NCBI RefSeq assembly: GCF_003236365.1 | Contig: NZ_POTZ01000004.1 | Span: forward strand, 1-51,692 | Source of the DNA: Streptomyces sp. NTH33 | Lineage (GTDB): Bacteria; Actinomycetota; Actinomycetes; Streptomycetales; Streptomycetaceae | DNA: 51,692 bases | Direction: 5' to 3' | Part shown: positions 22,161 through 29,872 of the stretch, in pieces | Layout: each line of letters starts with the position of its first letter | Position numbering within the stretch: the stretch's first letter is position 1 | The notes under the pieces: generated by a model | Told to the model about the DNA's origin: nothing | Seen by the model: the letters and a program-made list of their open reading frames with translations, nothing else | The model's database searches: none | Translations under genes and position numbers: made by a program

Positions 22161-23339
22161 TCAAGGGCTGTAGCTGAACAGCTCCTTGTCCCGGTAGGTG
22201 TCCTCGCGGCGCTTCATGGAACTGATCAGCGCGTCGCGGATCCGGCCCACCAGGGGGTTCGTGGTGTGCCCCAGCCGGGCGAGCAACCGGGAATGCTGGA
22301 CGATCTTGTTGGCACGGCGGGACCTGACCCGCCCGTACTGGCGCAGCGCGGCCGGGATGTCCTGCTCGGCCAGCAGGCAGGCCAGCGTCGCGACGTCCTC
22401 CAGCGCCATGTTGGCGCCCTGGCCGAGCACCGGGCCGATCGGATGTGCGGCGTCCCCGAGCAGCACGAGCCGGCCGGTGTGGTAGCGCTTCAGCGGGGGG
22501 CAGTCGTGGACGTCGGTGACCACCATGTCCTCCAGGGCGCAGGAGGCGACGGTCTCCGGCAGCGGGGAGGACCAGCCGCCCCACAGCTCCAGCAGGTCCG
22601 ACTTGGCCTGCTCCACCGGCTTGGCGGGCCAGACGTGCTCGGGGGAGTTCACGGTCGCGGTCCAGAAGAGCCGGGTGTCGTCGAACGCCTCAGCGAAGAA
22701 GTGGCCGCCCGGGCCGACGAAGACGAAGCCGTCGCCGTGCTGCGGGGGCCGCTTGGAGATGCCGCGGATGGAGGTGAACCCGAGGTACCGCGGCGGCACG
22801 TTCCCGGCGACGATGCCGCGCAGGGTGGAGCGCACCCCGTCCGCGCCGACGGCCACGTCACCGGTGACGGTGCGGCCGTCGGCCAGCGTCAGGCTCGCGG
22901 TCCGCCCGTCGGTGGCCGCCCCGACCACGGCGGACTGGTGATGCACCGTCACGGGCGCGGGGCCCGGGCGGCTCACCGCGTCGGCCAGGATCCGGTGCAG
23001 GTCGGCCCGGAGGATACCGATCATGGGAGCGCCCCACTTGGCGGGGAAGTTCCCGACCTCGCGGCTCTTCAGGAGCCTGCCCTCCGAGGACATGATGGGC
23101 ATGTCGCAGGCGTGGCTCTCGCTGGACCAGCCGGCCTGGCGCACGGCCTCGCCCAGCCGGGCGCTGATCCGGTCCACGGATTTGACGCCGTTGGGCGTCA
23201 GCTCGATGCCCGAACCGGTGTTCCCGAAGCCTTTGGCACGTTCGAAGACCTCCACGGCGATGCCGCGTTCGCGCAGGGCGACGGCGAGAGCGAGTCCGCC
23301 TATTCCCCCGCCGGCGACGAGTACTTTGATCGACTTCAT
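22161..23339 (-). CDS. Class A FAD-dependent monooxygenase (aromatic hydroxylase type)
   Basis: 392 residues from ATG 23339, with GGGAG eight bases upstream; longer upstream reading has no RBS. GxGxxG at the N-terminus (VAGGGIGGLALAVALRERG), DG motif GADGVRSTLR, and GD motif LLGDAAHPIGPVLGQGANMALED. These three motifs define single-component NAD(P)H-dependent hydroxylases (salicylate hydroxylase/PHBH group) that hydroxylate aromatic or enolic substrates. First gene of its operon; a 376-base spacer separates it from the divergent SagB-type gene. Confidence 0.92.
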   Translation of the reverse strand: MKSIKVLVAGGGIGGLALAVALRERGIAVEVFERAKGFGNTGSGIELTPNGVKSVDRISARLGEAVRQAGWSSESHACDMPIMSSEGRLLKSREVGNFPAKWGAPMIGILRADLHRILADAVSRPGPAPVTVHHQSAVVGAATDGRTASLTLADGRTVTGDVAVGADGVRSTLRGIVAGNVPPRYLGFTSIRGISKRPPQHGDGFVFVGPGGHFFAEAFDDTRLFWTATVNSPEHVWPAKPVEQAKSDLLELWGGWSSPLPETVASCALEDMVVTDVHDCPPLKRYHTGRLVLLGDAAHPIGPVLGQGANMALEDVATLACLLAEQDIPAALRQYGRVRSRRANKIVQHSRLLARLGHTTNPLVGRIRDALISSMKRREDTYRDKELFSYSP

Positions 23340-23715
23340 TTCCGAGTCTCCCGAGCTGATGTCCCCACCCCGTTCAAGAGCGGGGACGAGCTGTCTTCTG
23401 CCACGTTCAACACCACCGCCCGCCGGTGTGCGCAGGGCGGAGAACCGAGCCCGGACGCCTGTCCGGGAGGTAGGGGAGAGGCTTTTCCCGCGTTTACCTG
23501 GTGCTGCGACGTACTCTCCCGGGAGAGGGATGGCTCCCTTGTGTATTAAGGGGAATTTTCGCATGCGGCGGGCGGTGCGAGAATATCCCAAATTGCTTTC
23601 TCGGGCCTGAGTCGTCGGGTCTTGTGGAGTCCGCTCCAGCGCGACTATCGTCACCAATTCCGATGCGGCACAGATGAATTCCTGGACAATGCGCGGACCG
23701 AGGACGGGTGACGGG
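23340..23715. promoter_or_regulatory. Divergent intergenic region, flavin monooxygenase / SagB-type gene
   Basis: 376 bases without a credible gene, somewhat richer in A/T around 23540-23620 than its surroundings. It must hold promoters for both directions. A TTGTGG around 23625 followed by CTATCG-like bases about 17 further is a weak plus-strand candidate. No clear palindrome found. Confidence 0.4.
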
Positions 23716-25395
23716 ATGACGACAATGGCGCGGGCGGACGGCACGGAGGGCGCGGCGGAGCGCTGGCACTCCCTGCGCGTGGCGCTCGGCAAGGACGAGG
23801 CACTGGCGGAACGCCTTCTGCTCGGCACCGTCGCCCCCTGGGCGGCCGCGCGCGAGGTTGCCGGTGACGTGCGCGGCTGGTTCGCCGAGCGCACGGACGA
23901 GGACGGCGGTCACCTGACGTTCCGTCTGTACGGCCCGGACGGTCGCGCCCTCGCGCCGCTCGGCGACGCGCTCCGTGCTGCGGTGACCGATCCGGCGGCC
24001 GTCGTCGACGGCGCGGCGGCCGCCCAGACGGGTCCGGACACCGGCCCGTTCGGTGGCGGCGAAGGGTTCGCGCGCTGCGTACCGCACCTCGCCCGCACCG
24101 CGCGGACCGCCCTCGCCGTCCTGGTGGCCACGCCGTCGCGCGAGAAGCGGCTGCGGGCCGCGGCCGCACTGCTCCTCGCTTCCGCGACGGCCGCGGACCC
24201 GGAACCCCGGCGCGCGGCGTCCTGGCTGCGCACCCACACTTCCACGCTGGCCGCCGACCGTCACGCGGCCCGCAGCGGGGCGGAGCAGGACCACTTCCGC
24301 AACGAGGCCGAATGGCGGCAGCGGCACGCCGCCACCCGGGCCGAACTGGCCCTGCCCGGCACCACGGCCGGGGACTGGTACCGCGACCAGTGCGCGCTGC
24401 GGGCCGCCCTCGCGCCGGCGTACGAGGCGGGACTGCTCACCGCCGCCCCGGGCGAGGTGCTGCGGACCTTCGCCCGGTTGCTGATGAACCAACTGGGGCT
24501 CACCGCGCAGGACGAGGCGTACGCCGCCTGGCTGGTGTCGATGGACCTGGTCTCCGGCGGCCCCCGGGTGCCCTACTTCGCCGACACCCAGCTGTCCCCC
24601 GACCGGCTGCTGCACGAGCACGGCAAGTTCTTCGACGCCCGGTTGACGGACCAGCGCCCCGACATGCCCGGCGCGACGGCGGAGGGACGCCAGGAACTCC
24701 CTCCGCCGCTCGCGCGCGTCGCGCTGGAGCGCCCCGCCGCGCCGGCCGGCGCCCTGCCCTTCGAGGAGGTGCTGCTCGCCCGGCGCAGCGCGTACGGCAC
24801 CTACCGCGGACCGTTCACCCTCGGCGACCTGAGCGCCCTGCTCTACTTCTCGGCCGGGGTCACGGCGCACAAAACCATGCCCGGGGCGGACAGTTCGTAT
24901 CCCGTGCGGCCCTATCCGAGCGGTGGCACCCGCTACCCCTTGCGGATACTGCTCTACTGCCACGACGTCGAAGGGCTCGAGCGGGGGGCCTATCTCTACG
25001 ACCCCGAGGGCCACGCGCTGGACAGGATTGGTGACCAGGACATCTGCGCCGAGCTGGTGCGGATGGCTCCCGCCACCGACCCGAGCGTGGTGTTCCCGCC
25101 GAAGGCCGGCGGGAACCTGCACGTCGACGACTGTCCGCTGTGGGTCTTCACGGTCGCGGACCTGACATTCCAGAGGCTCCACTACGGCCTGCGCTCCTAT
25201 CGTCTCGTCCTTCAGGAGAGCGGCCACCTCGCGCAGAACCTGGCGCTCGTCGCGACGTGGCTGGGCAAGTCGTCGGTGGGGATCGGCGGTTTCTACGACG
25301 ACACGGTCAACGCGGCTCTCGGGCTCGACGGAGTCGACTCCTCCGTCCTCTACGTCCACCTCGTCGGCGTGGTGGAGCCCCCTTCGCCGCAGTGA
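23716..25395 (+). CDS. SagB-type azoline dehydrogenase with N-terminal thiopeptide/LanB-C-like domain
   Basis: 559 residues from ATG 23716 (ATG 23674 is possible but has no RBS). The C-terminal part (about 330-555) has SagB/nitroreductase signatures: EEVLLARRSAYGTYRG, LSALLYFSAGVT, RPYPSGGTRYPL, GAYLYDPEGHAL. Such FMN enzymes oxidise thiazolines or oxazolines to thiazoles or oxazoles. The first 285 residues look like the SpaB_C/thiopeptide-type domain of split lantibiotic dehydratases: RWHSLRVAL, then LLLGTVAPW, WFAERTDEDGGHLTFRL, and near its end LLMNQLGLTAQDEAYAAWLV. No YcaO cyclodehydratase or precursor peptide is nearby. In this context it most likely oxidises a thiazoline made by the NRPS in trans. 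The domain assignment of the N-terminus is by pattern only. Confidence 0.85.
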   Translation: MTTMARADGTEGAAERWHSLRVALGKDEALAERLLLGTVAPWAAAREVAGDVRGWFAERTDEDGGHLTFRLYGPDGRALAPLGDALRAAVTDPAAVVDGAAAAQTGPDTGPFGGGEGFARCVPHLARTARTALAVLVATPSREKRLRAAAALLLASATAADPEPRRAASWLRTHTSTLAADRHAARSGAEQDHFRNEAEWRQRHAATRAELALPGTTAGDWYRDQCALRAALAPAYEAGLLTAAPGEVLRTFARLLMNQLGLTAQDEAYAAWLVSMDLVSGGPRVPYFADTQLSPDRLLHEHGKFFDARLTDQRPDMPGATAEGRQELPPPLARVALERPAAPAGALPFEEVLLARRSAYGTYRGPFTLGDLSALLYFSAGVTAHKTMPGADSSYPVRPYPSGGTRYPLRILLYCHDVEGLERGAYLYDPEGHALDRIGDQDICAELVRMAPATDPSVVFPPKAGGNLHVDDCPLWVFTVADLTFQRLHYGLRSYRLVLQESGHLAQNLALVATWLGKSSVGIGGFYDDTVNAALGLDGVDSSVLYVHLVGVVEPPSPQ

Positions 25396-25434
25396 CCCCC
25401 TCGGCCCGGGCGGCGGGAGCCGTGCCGGAGGGCG

Positions 25435-25480
25435 ACACACGGACGGGACGGGTCCTCGGACTCGTCCCGTCCGCCGTGTG
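25435..25480 (+). terminator. Hairpin terminator after the SagB-type gene
   Basis: GGACGGGACG (25441-25450) pairs with CGTCCCGTCC (25463-25472). A further CACACGG/CCGTGTG pairing lies outside a small bulge. No U-tract, as is common in streptomycetes. Confidence 0.7.
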
Positions 25481-25518
25481 ACCCCGATCGCCGTGAGACG
25501 TTACTATATGAGAGCTCT
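25478..25518 (+). promoter_or_regulatory. Candidate promoter for the haloperoxidase-like gene
   Basis: GTGACC at 25478-25483 and TACTAT at 25502-25507, 18 bases apart, resemble a housekeeping promoter. The 8-base palindrome AGAGCTCT (25511-25518), followed by AG, overlaps the expected start point. The 376-base stretch 25396-25771 holds no other gene. Confidence 0.45.
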
Positions 25519-25771
25519 AGTGTCTCCCTCTTATGAATGAAGCAGGGGGTGTCCGCCGCACGCCCCGGGTGCCGTGGAGGGAAGGTGCGCCGTGTGAATT
25601 CACGCCCCCTCCCTGCGACGCCCCCGGGCGGGCGATCCGCCCGGGGGAGCGGAACCGCCCATACCGCATCGCGCCTGAGCAATCCAGGAGGCGACACCCT
25701 TCGTGACCCCTGTGAAGGTCGTGCATCGGCGGCACACCTGCCGTCGGTTTCCGGACAAGGGGGGGTTCGCA

Positions 25772-27280
25772 ATGAACGCATGGACAGTGAACGGAAGACC
25801 GGGCACACCGCGCAGGTCGCTCCTGCTCGGCATCGCCGCCGGAGCCGGCGCGGTCGCCACCGACGGCTTCGGACTGGCCGCCCGTCCGGCCGCCGCGGCC
25901 ACTGCGCTGCACCACTTCGACTTCGACAGCGGCAACGCCGCGCTGGACGTCTTCGGGCCGGTCGTCGGCGAGCCTGCGCGGGCGGCCGTGGCGCCGAGCG
26001 ACGCCTCGCTGATCATCCGCTTCGCGAACCTGGTGGCCCACGCCTGGTTCGACGCGATCGCGCCGTACCACCCCACCGCGGTGGGCATCCACTCGGCTCT
26101 CGGGCGGCGCCCCGCGTCGGAGGCGGCGACCAACCGGAACAAGAACATCGCGCTGCTCTACGCCTCGTACCGCATGTACGACTTCCTGCTGCCGGCGTAC
26201 AGGCAGCTGTGGCGCGACACCATGGTCTCGGTCGGGATGGACCCCGACGACGCCCAGGAGAACACCGAGTCGCCCATCGGCATCGGCAACCTCGCCGCCC
26301 GGCACGTCCTCGAGAGCCGTCTGCACGACGGCATGAACCAGCTCGGCGACCACGGCGGACGCGAGTACAACCGCCTGCCCTATGCGGACTACACCGGCTA
26401 CCAGCCGCAGAACACCGCCTACCGGCTGCGCGATCCGTCCCGGTGGCAGCCGCTCGTCGTGACCAAGGACAACGGGATCTTCCAGGTCCAGCAGTTCGTC
26501 ACCCCGCAGCTCGCCCGGGTGCGGCCCTACTCGTACAGCGACCCGAGCGGGTTCCGGGTGCCCGCCCCGCGGGCCAGCAACCACCACAACCGCGTCGAGT
26601 ACCGGCGCCAGGTGGATGACATCCTGGCCATGTCCGCGAGTCTGACGGACGAACAGAAGATGAAGTGCGAGATGTTCGACGACAAGTTCCTGAGCCTCGG
26701 CGCGGCCGTCGGCTTCGCGTCGGACAAGGCCGGCCTCGACCTCGACGGCTGGGTGCAGATACACACGGTGGCCGACACAGCCACCTTCGACGCCAGTATC
26801 TTCGCCTGGTACAACAAAGTCGTCTACGACGCCGTCCGCCCGCACACCGCGATCCGCCACGTGTACGGACGGCGGCCCGTGCGCGCCTGGGGCGGCCCCG
26901 GGAAGGGGACCGTCTCCATCCCCGCCGACCAGTGGCAGAGCTATGTGGGCACGCCCGACCATCCCGAGTACCCGTCCGGATCCACCTCCCTGTGCTCCGC
27001 CGAGGCCCAGGCGGTCCGCCGGTTCCTGGGGACGGACGCGGTGGACCTCAAGGTGACCCGCGCCAAGGGCTCGTCGGTCGTCGAACCGGGAGTGACGCCC
27101 CACCAGCCGCTGGAACTCCGCTGGACCTCCTGGACCGACTGGACCAGGGATTGCGGACTCAGCAGGTTCTGGGGAGGCGTCCACTTCATGCCGGCGATCG
27201 AGGCCTCCTGGTCCATGGGCCGCAAGATCGGCGACCGGGCCTACGAGTTCGTCCGGGCGCACATCGAGGGCGAGGTGTGA
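25772..27280 (+). CDS. Vanadium-haloperoxidase-like (PAP2-fold) protein with Tat signal
   Basis: 502 residues from ATG 25772, preceded by AAGGGGGGG. The N-terminus carries a twin-arginine signal (TPRRSLLLG, then an Ala-rich hydrophobic stretch to about residue 45), so export in folded form is expected. The three PAP2/haloperoxidase motifs are present: K-x6-RP in NKVVYDAVRP, PSG in PEYPSGST, and SR-x5-H in SRFWGGVH. The His that normally follows PSG is Ser, so classical haloperoxidase acid-base chemistry is doubtful. Possible roles are a divergent haloperoxidase, a phosphatase-like enzyme or a non-redox catalyst of the kind seen among haloperoxidase homologues. It stands alone between two terminators. 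Confidence 0.8.
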   Translation: MNAWTVNGRPGTPRRSLLLGIAAGAGAVATDGFGLAARPAAAATALHHFDFDSGNAALDVFGPVVGEPARAAVAPSDASLIIRFANLVAHAWFDAIAPYHPTAVGIHSALGRRPASEAATNRNKNIALLYASYRMYDFLLPAYRQLWRDTMVSVGMDPDDAQENTESPIGIGNLAARHVLESRLHDGMNQLGDHGGREYNRLPYADYTGYQPQNTAYRLRDPSRWQPLVVTKDNGIFQVQQFVTPQLARVRPYSYSDPSGFRVPAPRASNHHNRVEYRRQVDDILAMSASLTDEQKMKCEMFDDKFLSLGAAVGFASDKAGLDLDGWVQIHTVADTATFDASIFAWYNKVVYDAVRPHTAIRHVYGRRPVRAWGGPGKGTVSIPADQWQSYVGTPDHPEYPSGSTSLCSAEAQAVRRFLGTDAVDLKVTRAKGSSVVEPGVTPHQPLELRWTSWTDWTRDCGLSRFWGGVHFMPAIEASWSMGRKIGDRAYEFVRAHIEGEV

Positions 27281-27303
27281 CGGTCATCGTCCGCACCCTG
27301 TGA

Positions 27304-27339
27304 CGTGGCCCCGGCACGGACGTCCGTGCCGGGGCCACG
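27304..27339. terminator. 36-base perfect palindrome, terminator
   Basis: Starting 23 bases after the haloperoxidase-like gene, CGTGGCCCCGGCACGGAC (27304-27321) is followed directly by its exact reverse complement (27322-27339). Confidence 0.85.
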
Positions 27340-27450
27340 GCCTGTCCGTGCAGAGTTCCGGCCAATTCCACAGTAATGCAGAAATGCAGAGGCTTCCGGG
27401 GGGATCCTTTGACCCATGCTCACGAGTGAGAAAGCAGAGGAAAGACAGAC

Positions 27451-27825
27451 ATGAACACCACCTTATGGATCGTTGCGGGAATCGTCGCTTTTCTGTTTGC
27501 CGCCGTCGGGCTGATGAAGGTCGTCACGCCGAGGACGGAACTGGCGTCCGGCAACATGCCGTGGGCCGCCGACTTCTCCGACGGTGCGGTGAAGGGGATC
27601 GGCGCGGTCGAGGTGCTCGGGGCCGTCGGCCTCGTGTTGCCCGCGGTCCTCGACGTCGCTCCGGGGCTCGTGCCCGTCGCGGCGACCGGCCTGGCCGTCA
27701 TCATGGCCCTGGCCGCGGTCGTCCACGTCCGGCGCAAGGAGGCGCCCGCCGTCGTGGTCAACCTGGTCCTGCTGGCGCTGGCCGTGTTCGTCGCCTGGGG
27801 CCGCTTCGGCGAGTACAGCTTCTGA
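27451..27825 (+). CDS. DoxX-like small membrane protein with a TTA codon
   Basis: 124 residues from ATG, with AGAGGAAAG upstream. Four hydrophobic segments (WIVAGIVAFLFAAVGLM; VEVLGAVGLVLPAVL; VAATGLAVIMALAAVVHV; VNLVLLALAVFVAWG), the layout of the DoxX/DoxX-like family, often annotated as quinone- or redox-related. Codon 5 (27463-27465) is TTA, so translation should depend on the bldA leucyl-tRNA if the host is a streptomycete. It is isolated between terminators. Its role in the pathway is unknown. Confidence 0.85.
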   Translation: MNTTLWIVAGIVAFLFAAVGLMKVVTPRTELASGNMPWAADFSDGAVKGIGAVEVLGAVGLVLPAVLDVAPGLVPVAATGLAVIMALAAVVHVRRKEAPAVVVNLVLLALAVFVAWGRFGEYSF

Positions 27826-27869
27826 GCCACCGGGCCGCCGGACCTCCCGGCCGGGCGGTCGCATGACGG

Positions 27870-27914
27870 CGAGGGCCGGTCCGGAGGTGCGCCGCACCTC
27901 CGGACCGGCCCTCG
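27870..27914. terminator. Bidirectional terminator between convergent genes
   Basis: A 21-base perfect stem (27870-27890 with 27894-27914) around the 3-base loop GCC, between the DoxX-like gene and the converging AraC gene. Confidence 0.88.
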
Positions 27915-27974
27915 TGGCGTGCCTCGACGGCGCCGGCCCCGCACCGGTCGGGCCGGCCCGGCGGCTCCGGCGGG

Positions 27975-28763
27975 TCAGGCGGCCCCTTCGCCGGGGAAGG
28001 CGAAGAGGATCGGCGGGTTGGCCCAGCCCAGCGGGTGCAGGGTCATCTGCACGATCGGATCGGTGCCGGGTGCCACCCGGACCGGTCCCGCGGTGCCGAC
28101 CAGCAGCTGGTGCGCGGTGGTGTCACCGGGAGCGCCGGTGCGCGGGTCCTGCGCCACGGCGTGCACGTACCAGGTCCCCTCGGGCACACCGCCGATCCGG
28201 AACTGGCCCGAGTGCGCGACGACGGCGCGGGCCGCGGGCACGCGTTCCAGGATGGGGCTCTCGAAGACGCCGATGTAGATGCCGGAGGCGGTCCTGCCGG
28301 GCGACTTCACCACACCGGTGACGCAGCCCTGCGCCTCCTCCCGGGGCTCCGCCTCCGGGAGGAGGTCCTGCTCCCGCTCCGCGGGCCGTTCGACCGCGAG
28401 GGCGAACCCCGGGTCGACGGGCGGGTTCTGGCCGTGCCCGGAGTGCCGGTACTGGGTGGGGGAGCAGCCCACGGACTCGCTGAAGCGCCGGGTGAAGCTC
28501 CCGGTGCTGCTGTAGCCGACCTGGGCGCCGATGTCGCTCACGTTCAGGGACGTGGTGAGCAGAAGGATCTTGGCCTCATGGAGCCTTATCGCGCTGAGAA
28601 AACGGCCGGGGGTGACGCCGGTGATACGCCGGAAGGAGCGCAGGAAGTGAAACTTGCTCACCATTGCGGTCTGGGCCAGCTCATCCAGCGTCAGCGGCTC
28701 GAAGTACCGTTCTCGAATCGTCTTCACTGCGCATTTTATTGCGTACTCCATGATGGCCCCCAT
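27975..28763 (-). CDS. AraC-family regulator with C-terminal beta domain (copy 1)
   Basis: 262 residues. The DNA-binding domain is N-terminal (about 5-105): two helix-turn-helix units with LDELAQTAMVSKFHFLRSFRRITGVTP and VSDIGAQVGYSSTGSFTRRF. A roughly 130-residue C-terminal part has VPEGTWYVHAVAQ and GTAGPVRVAPGT, which look like beta strands. The regulator at 29873-30610 has the same layout and matching motifs, so the two are paralogues. Start: ATG 28763 with AAAGAAG upstream; ATG 28751 is the alternative. The 5' end is unusually A/T-rich for the region. Confidence 0.88.
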   Translation of the reverse strand: MGAIMEYAIKCAVKTIRERYFEPLTLDELAQTAMVSKFHFLRSFRRITGVTPGRFLSAIRLHEAKILLLTTSLNVSDIGAQVGYSSTGSFTRRFSESVGCSPTQYRHSGHGQNPPVDPGFALAVERPAEREQDLLPEAEPREEAQGCVTGVVKSPGRTASGIYIGVFESPILERVPAARAVVAHSGQFRIGGVPEGTWYVHAVAQDPRTGAPGDTTAHQLLVGTAGPVRVAPGTDPIVQMTLHPLGWANPPILFAFPGEGAA

Positions 28764-29303
28764 GTGGATTCTTCTTTGTGGAAGTCCGCGGAACAGAATG
28801 TCCGTGCAGCGCGATGTGTCGCGCGTAGACCCGGGCGAGAGAAAGCTCGACAGGAATGATCCGCCAGGTTCAGGAAAACGTGGCGGAATGCCCGGGGCGG
28901 CTATCTCTGTGATGTGCGGTCAACTGCGCGAAGGTGGTGTGACGCGATGGTTCTTACGTAGTGCGCGTGATTCTCGGAATCGGCTCACTGGCTGTGCGTC
29001 AGGGGTGAGAGGCGTATCGGCGACGATGGACTGCCTTACCCGGAAAGCCTCGCAGACCGTGCGCGCCGGTGTCTTCTTCATTCTTGCGGTCCCCCTTAGG
29101 GGTGCCCCCTACGGCAGCGGTATGGCGGGGATGTCGGATTTCGATCCCGCGTGCCCTTCTGGCTCGTTCGGCAATATCCGCGTACCTTCGTGCCGTGAAA
29201 AGGTCCGGTTGTTCGGATGCGTAGCGTGCCGTATTCGGCGGGCGCCGGGAACGCCGTCCCCGGTGGACGCGCACGGCCGGTGGCGAGTTCACCAAGGCGA
29301 TGC
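28764..29303. other. Intergenic region without a supported gene
   Basis: 540 bases, less G/C-biased than the neighbouring genes, upstream of the minus-strand AraC gene and beyond the terminator of the ABM gene. Open frames here lack the actinobacterial third-position pattern and recognisable motifs. It should contain the AraC promoter; I could not place it. Confidence 0.5.
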
Positions 29304-29344
29304 AAAAAACTTCTGCCCGCGCGAGGGAATCGTGCGGGCAGAAG
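29304..29344 (-). terminator. Intrinsic terminator with U-tract for the ABM gene
   Basis: CTTCTGCCCGC (29310-29320) pairs with GCGGGCAGAAG (29334-29344), extendable by three more pairs including one G-U. It is preceded on the plus strand by AAAAAA (29304-29309), which is a U-tract in minus-strand RNA. Confidence 0.88.
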
Positions 29345-29380
29345 CGGGAGTGCGGTGTGCGCCGGCGGCGGGCGAGGACC

Positions 29381-29671
29381 TCAGACGACGGCCACGATCT
29401 CCGCGGACTCGGCGGTGGCGTCGGTCGTGAGCGCGAACACGGCGCCCGCCTCGGGGATGGTGGGCGCCGAGGCCAGCGCCTTCTGCATGTGCTCGGCGGA
29501 CTCCCAGTACCAGTGGTCGATCCAGGTGCCGTCCTCGAGGCGGCCGAGGCGGGCCTCGGTGAGTCCCGGGTAGGACTCGCGAACCGCGGCGATCAGGGTG
29601 GCCCGCTTGTCGATCATCTCCGCGTCGTTGGCGGGGTCGGTCTTGAAGCGCGTGATCCGGACGACGGTCAT
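29381..29671 (-). CDS. Small ABM-like (antibiotic biosynthesis monooxygenase fold) protein
   Basis: 96 residues from ATG 29671, with GAGGGAC seven bases upstream; an in-frame TTG two codons earlier is less likely. The pattern MTVVRITRFKTDP..., a central ARLGRLEDGTWIDHWYWES and a final short strand matches dimeric alpha/beta-barrel proteins of the ABM type. This fold covers cofactor-free quinone-forming monooxygenases as well as non-catalytic proteins. Expressed alone, with its own terminator and a palindromic operator-like sequence just upstream. Function in the pathway uncertain. Confidence 0.8.
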   Translation of the reverse strand: MTVVRITRFKTDPANDAEMIDKRATLIAAVRESYPGLTEARLGRLEDGTWIDHWYWESAEHMQKALASAPTIPEAGAVFALTTDATAESAEIVAVV

Positions 29672-29683
29672 TGCCAAGTCCCT

Positions 29684-29717
29684 CTCTAGAGTCGCTATCT
29701 CGCGTGGGACTCTAGAG
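29684..29717. promoter_or_regulatory. Paired CTCTAGAG operator-like palindromes upstream of the ABM gene
   Basis: CTCTAGAG occurs at 29684-29691 and 29710-29717. Together CTCTAGAGTC (29684-29693) and GACTCTAGAG (29708-29717) make a perfect 10-base inverted repeat with a 14-base spacer. The left copy lies at the RBS of the minus-strand gene, a good place for a repressor. The nearby AraC pair is a candidate regulator. Confidence 0.7.
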
Positions 29718-29872
29718 GTACACTACGCCTACAGGCAAGCCGTTCGGGAACCTCCGCGGTGACCAGCGGCTCCATAGATGTCGGCACACTCCGCCGCCGG
29801 TGTCCGCCAGCCACGCGGTCCCGGTCCGGCGCGGGTGTGCAGGTGCGCGTACACCTCACGGGGGAGTCCTGC

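Noticed and set aside
23716-25395. Whole window as a thiopeptide or other RiPP cluster
   Set aside because: Only one RiPP-like enzyme is present. There is no precursor peptide, YcaO, ThiF-like protein or radical SAM gene, while PKS and NRPS genes dominate.
28764-29303. Small genes in the spacer, for example minus strand 28999-29295
   Set aside because: No RBS, no codon-position bias and no recognisable motif.
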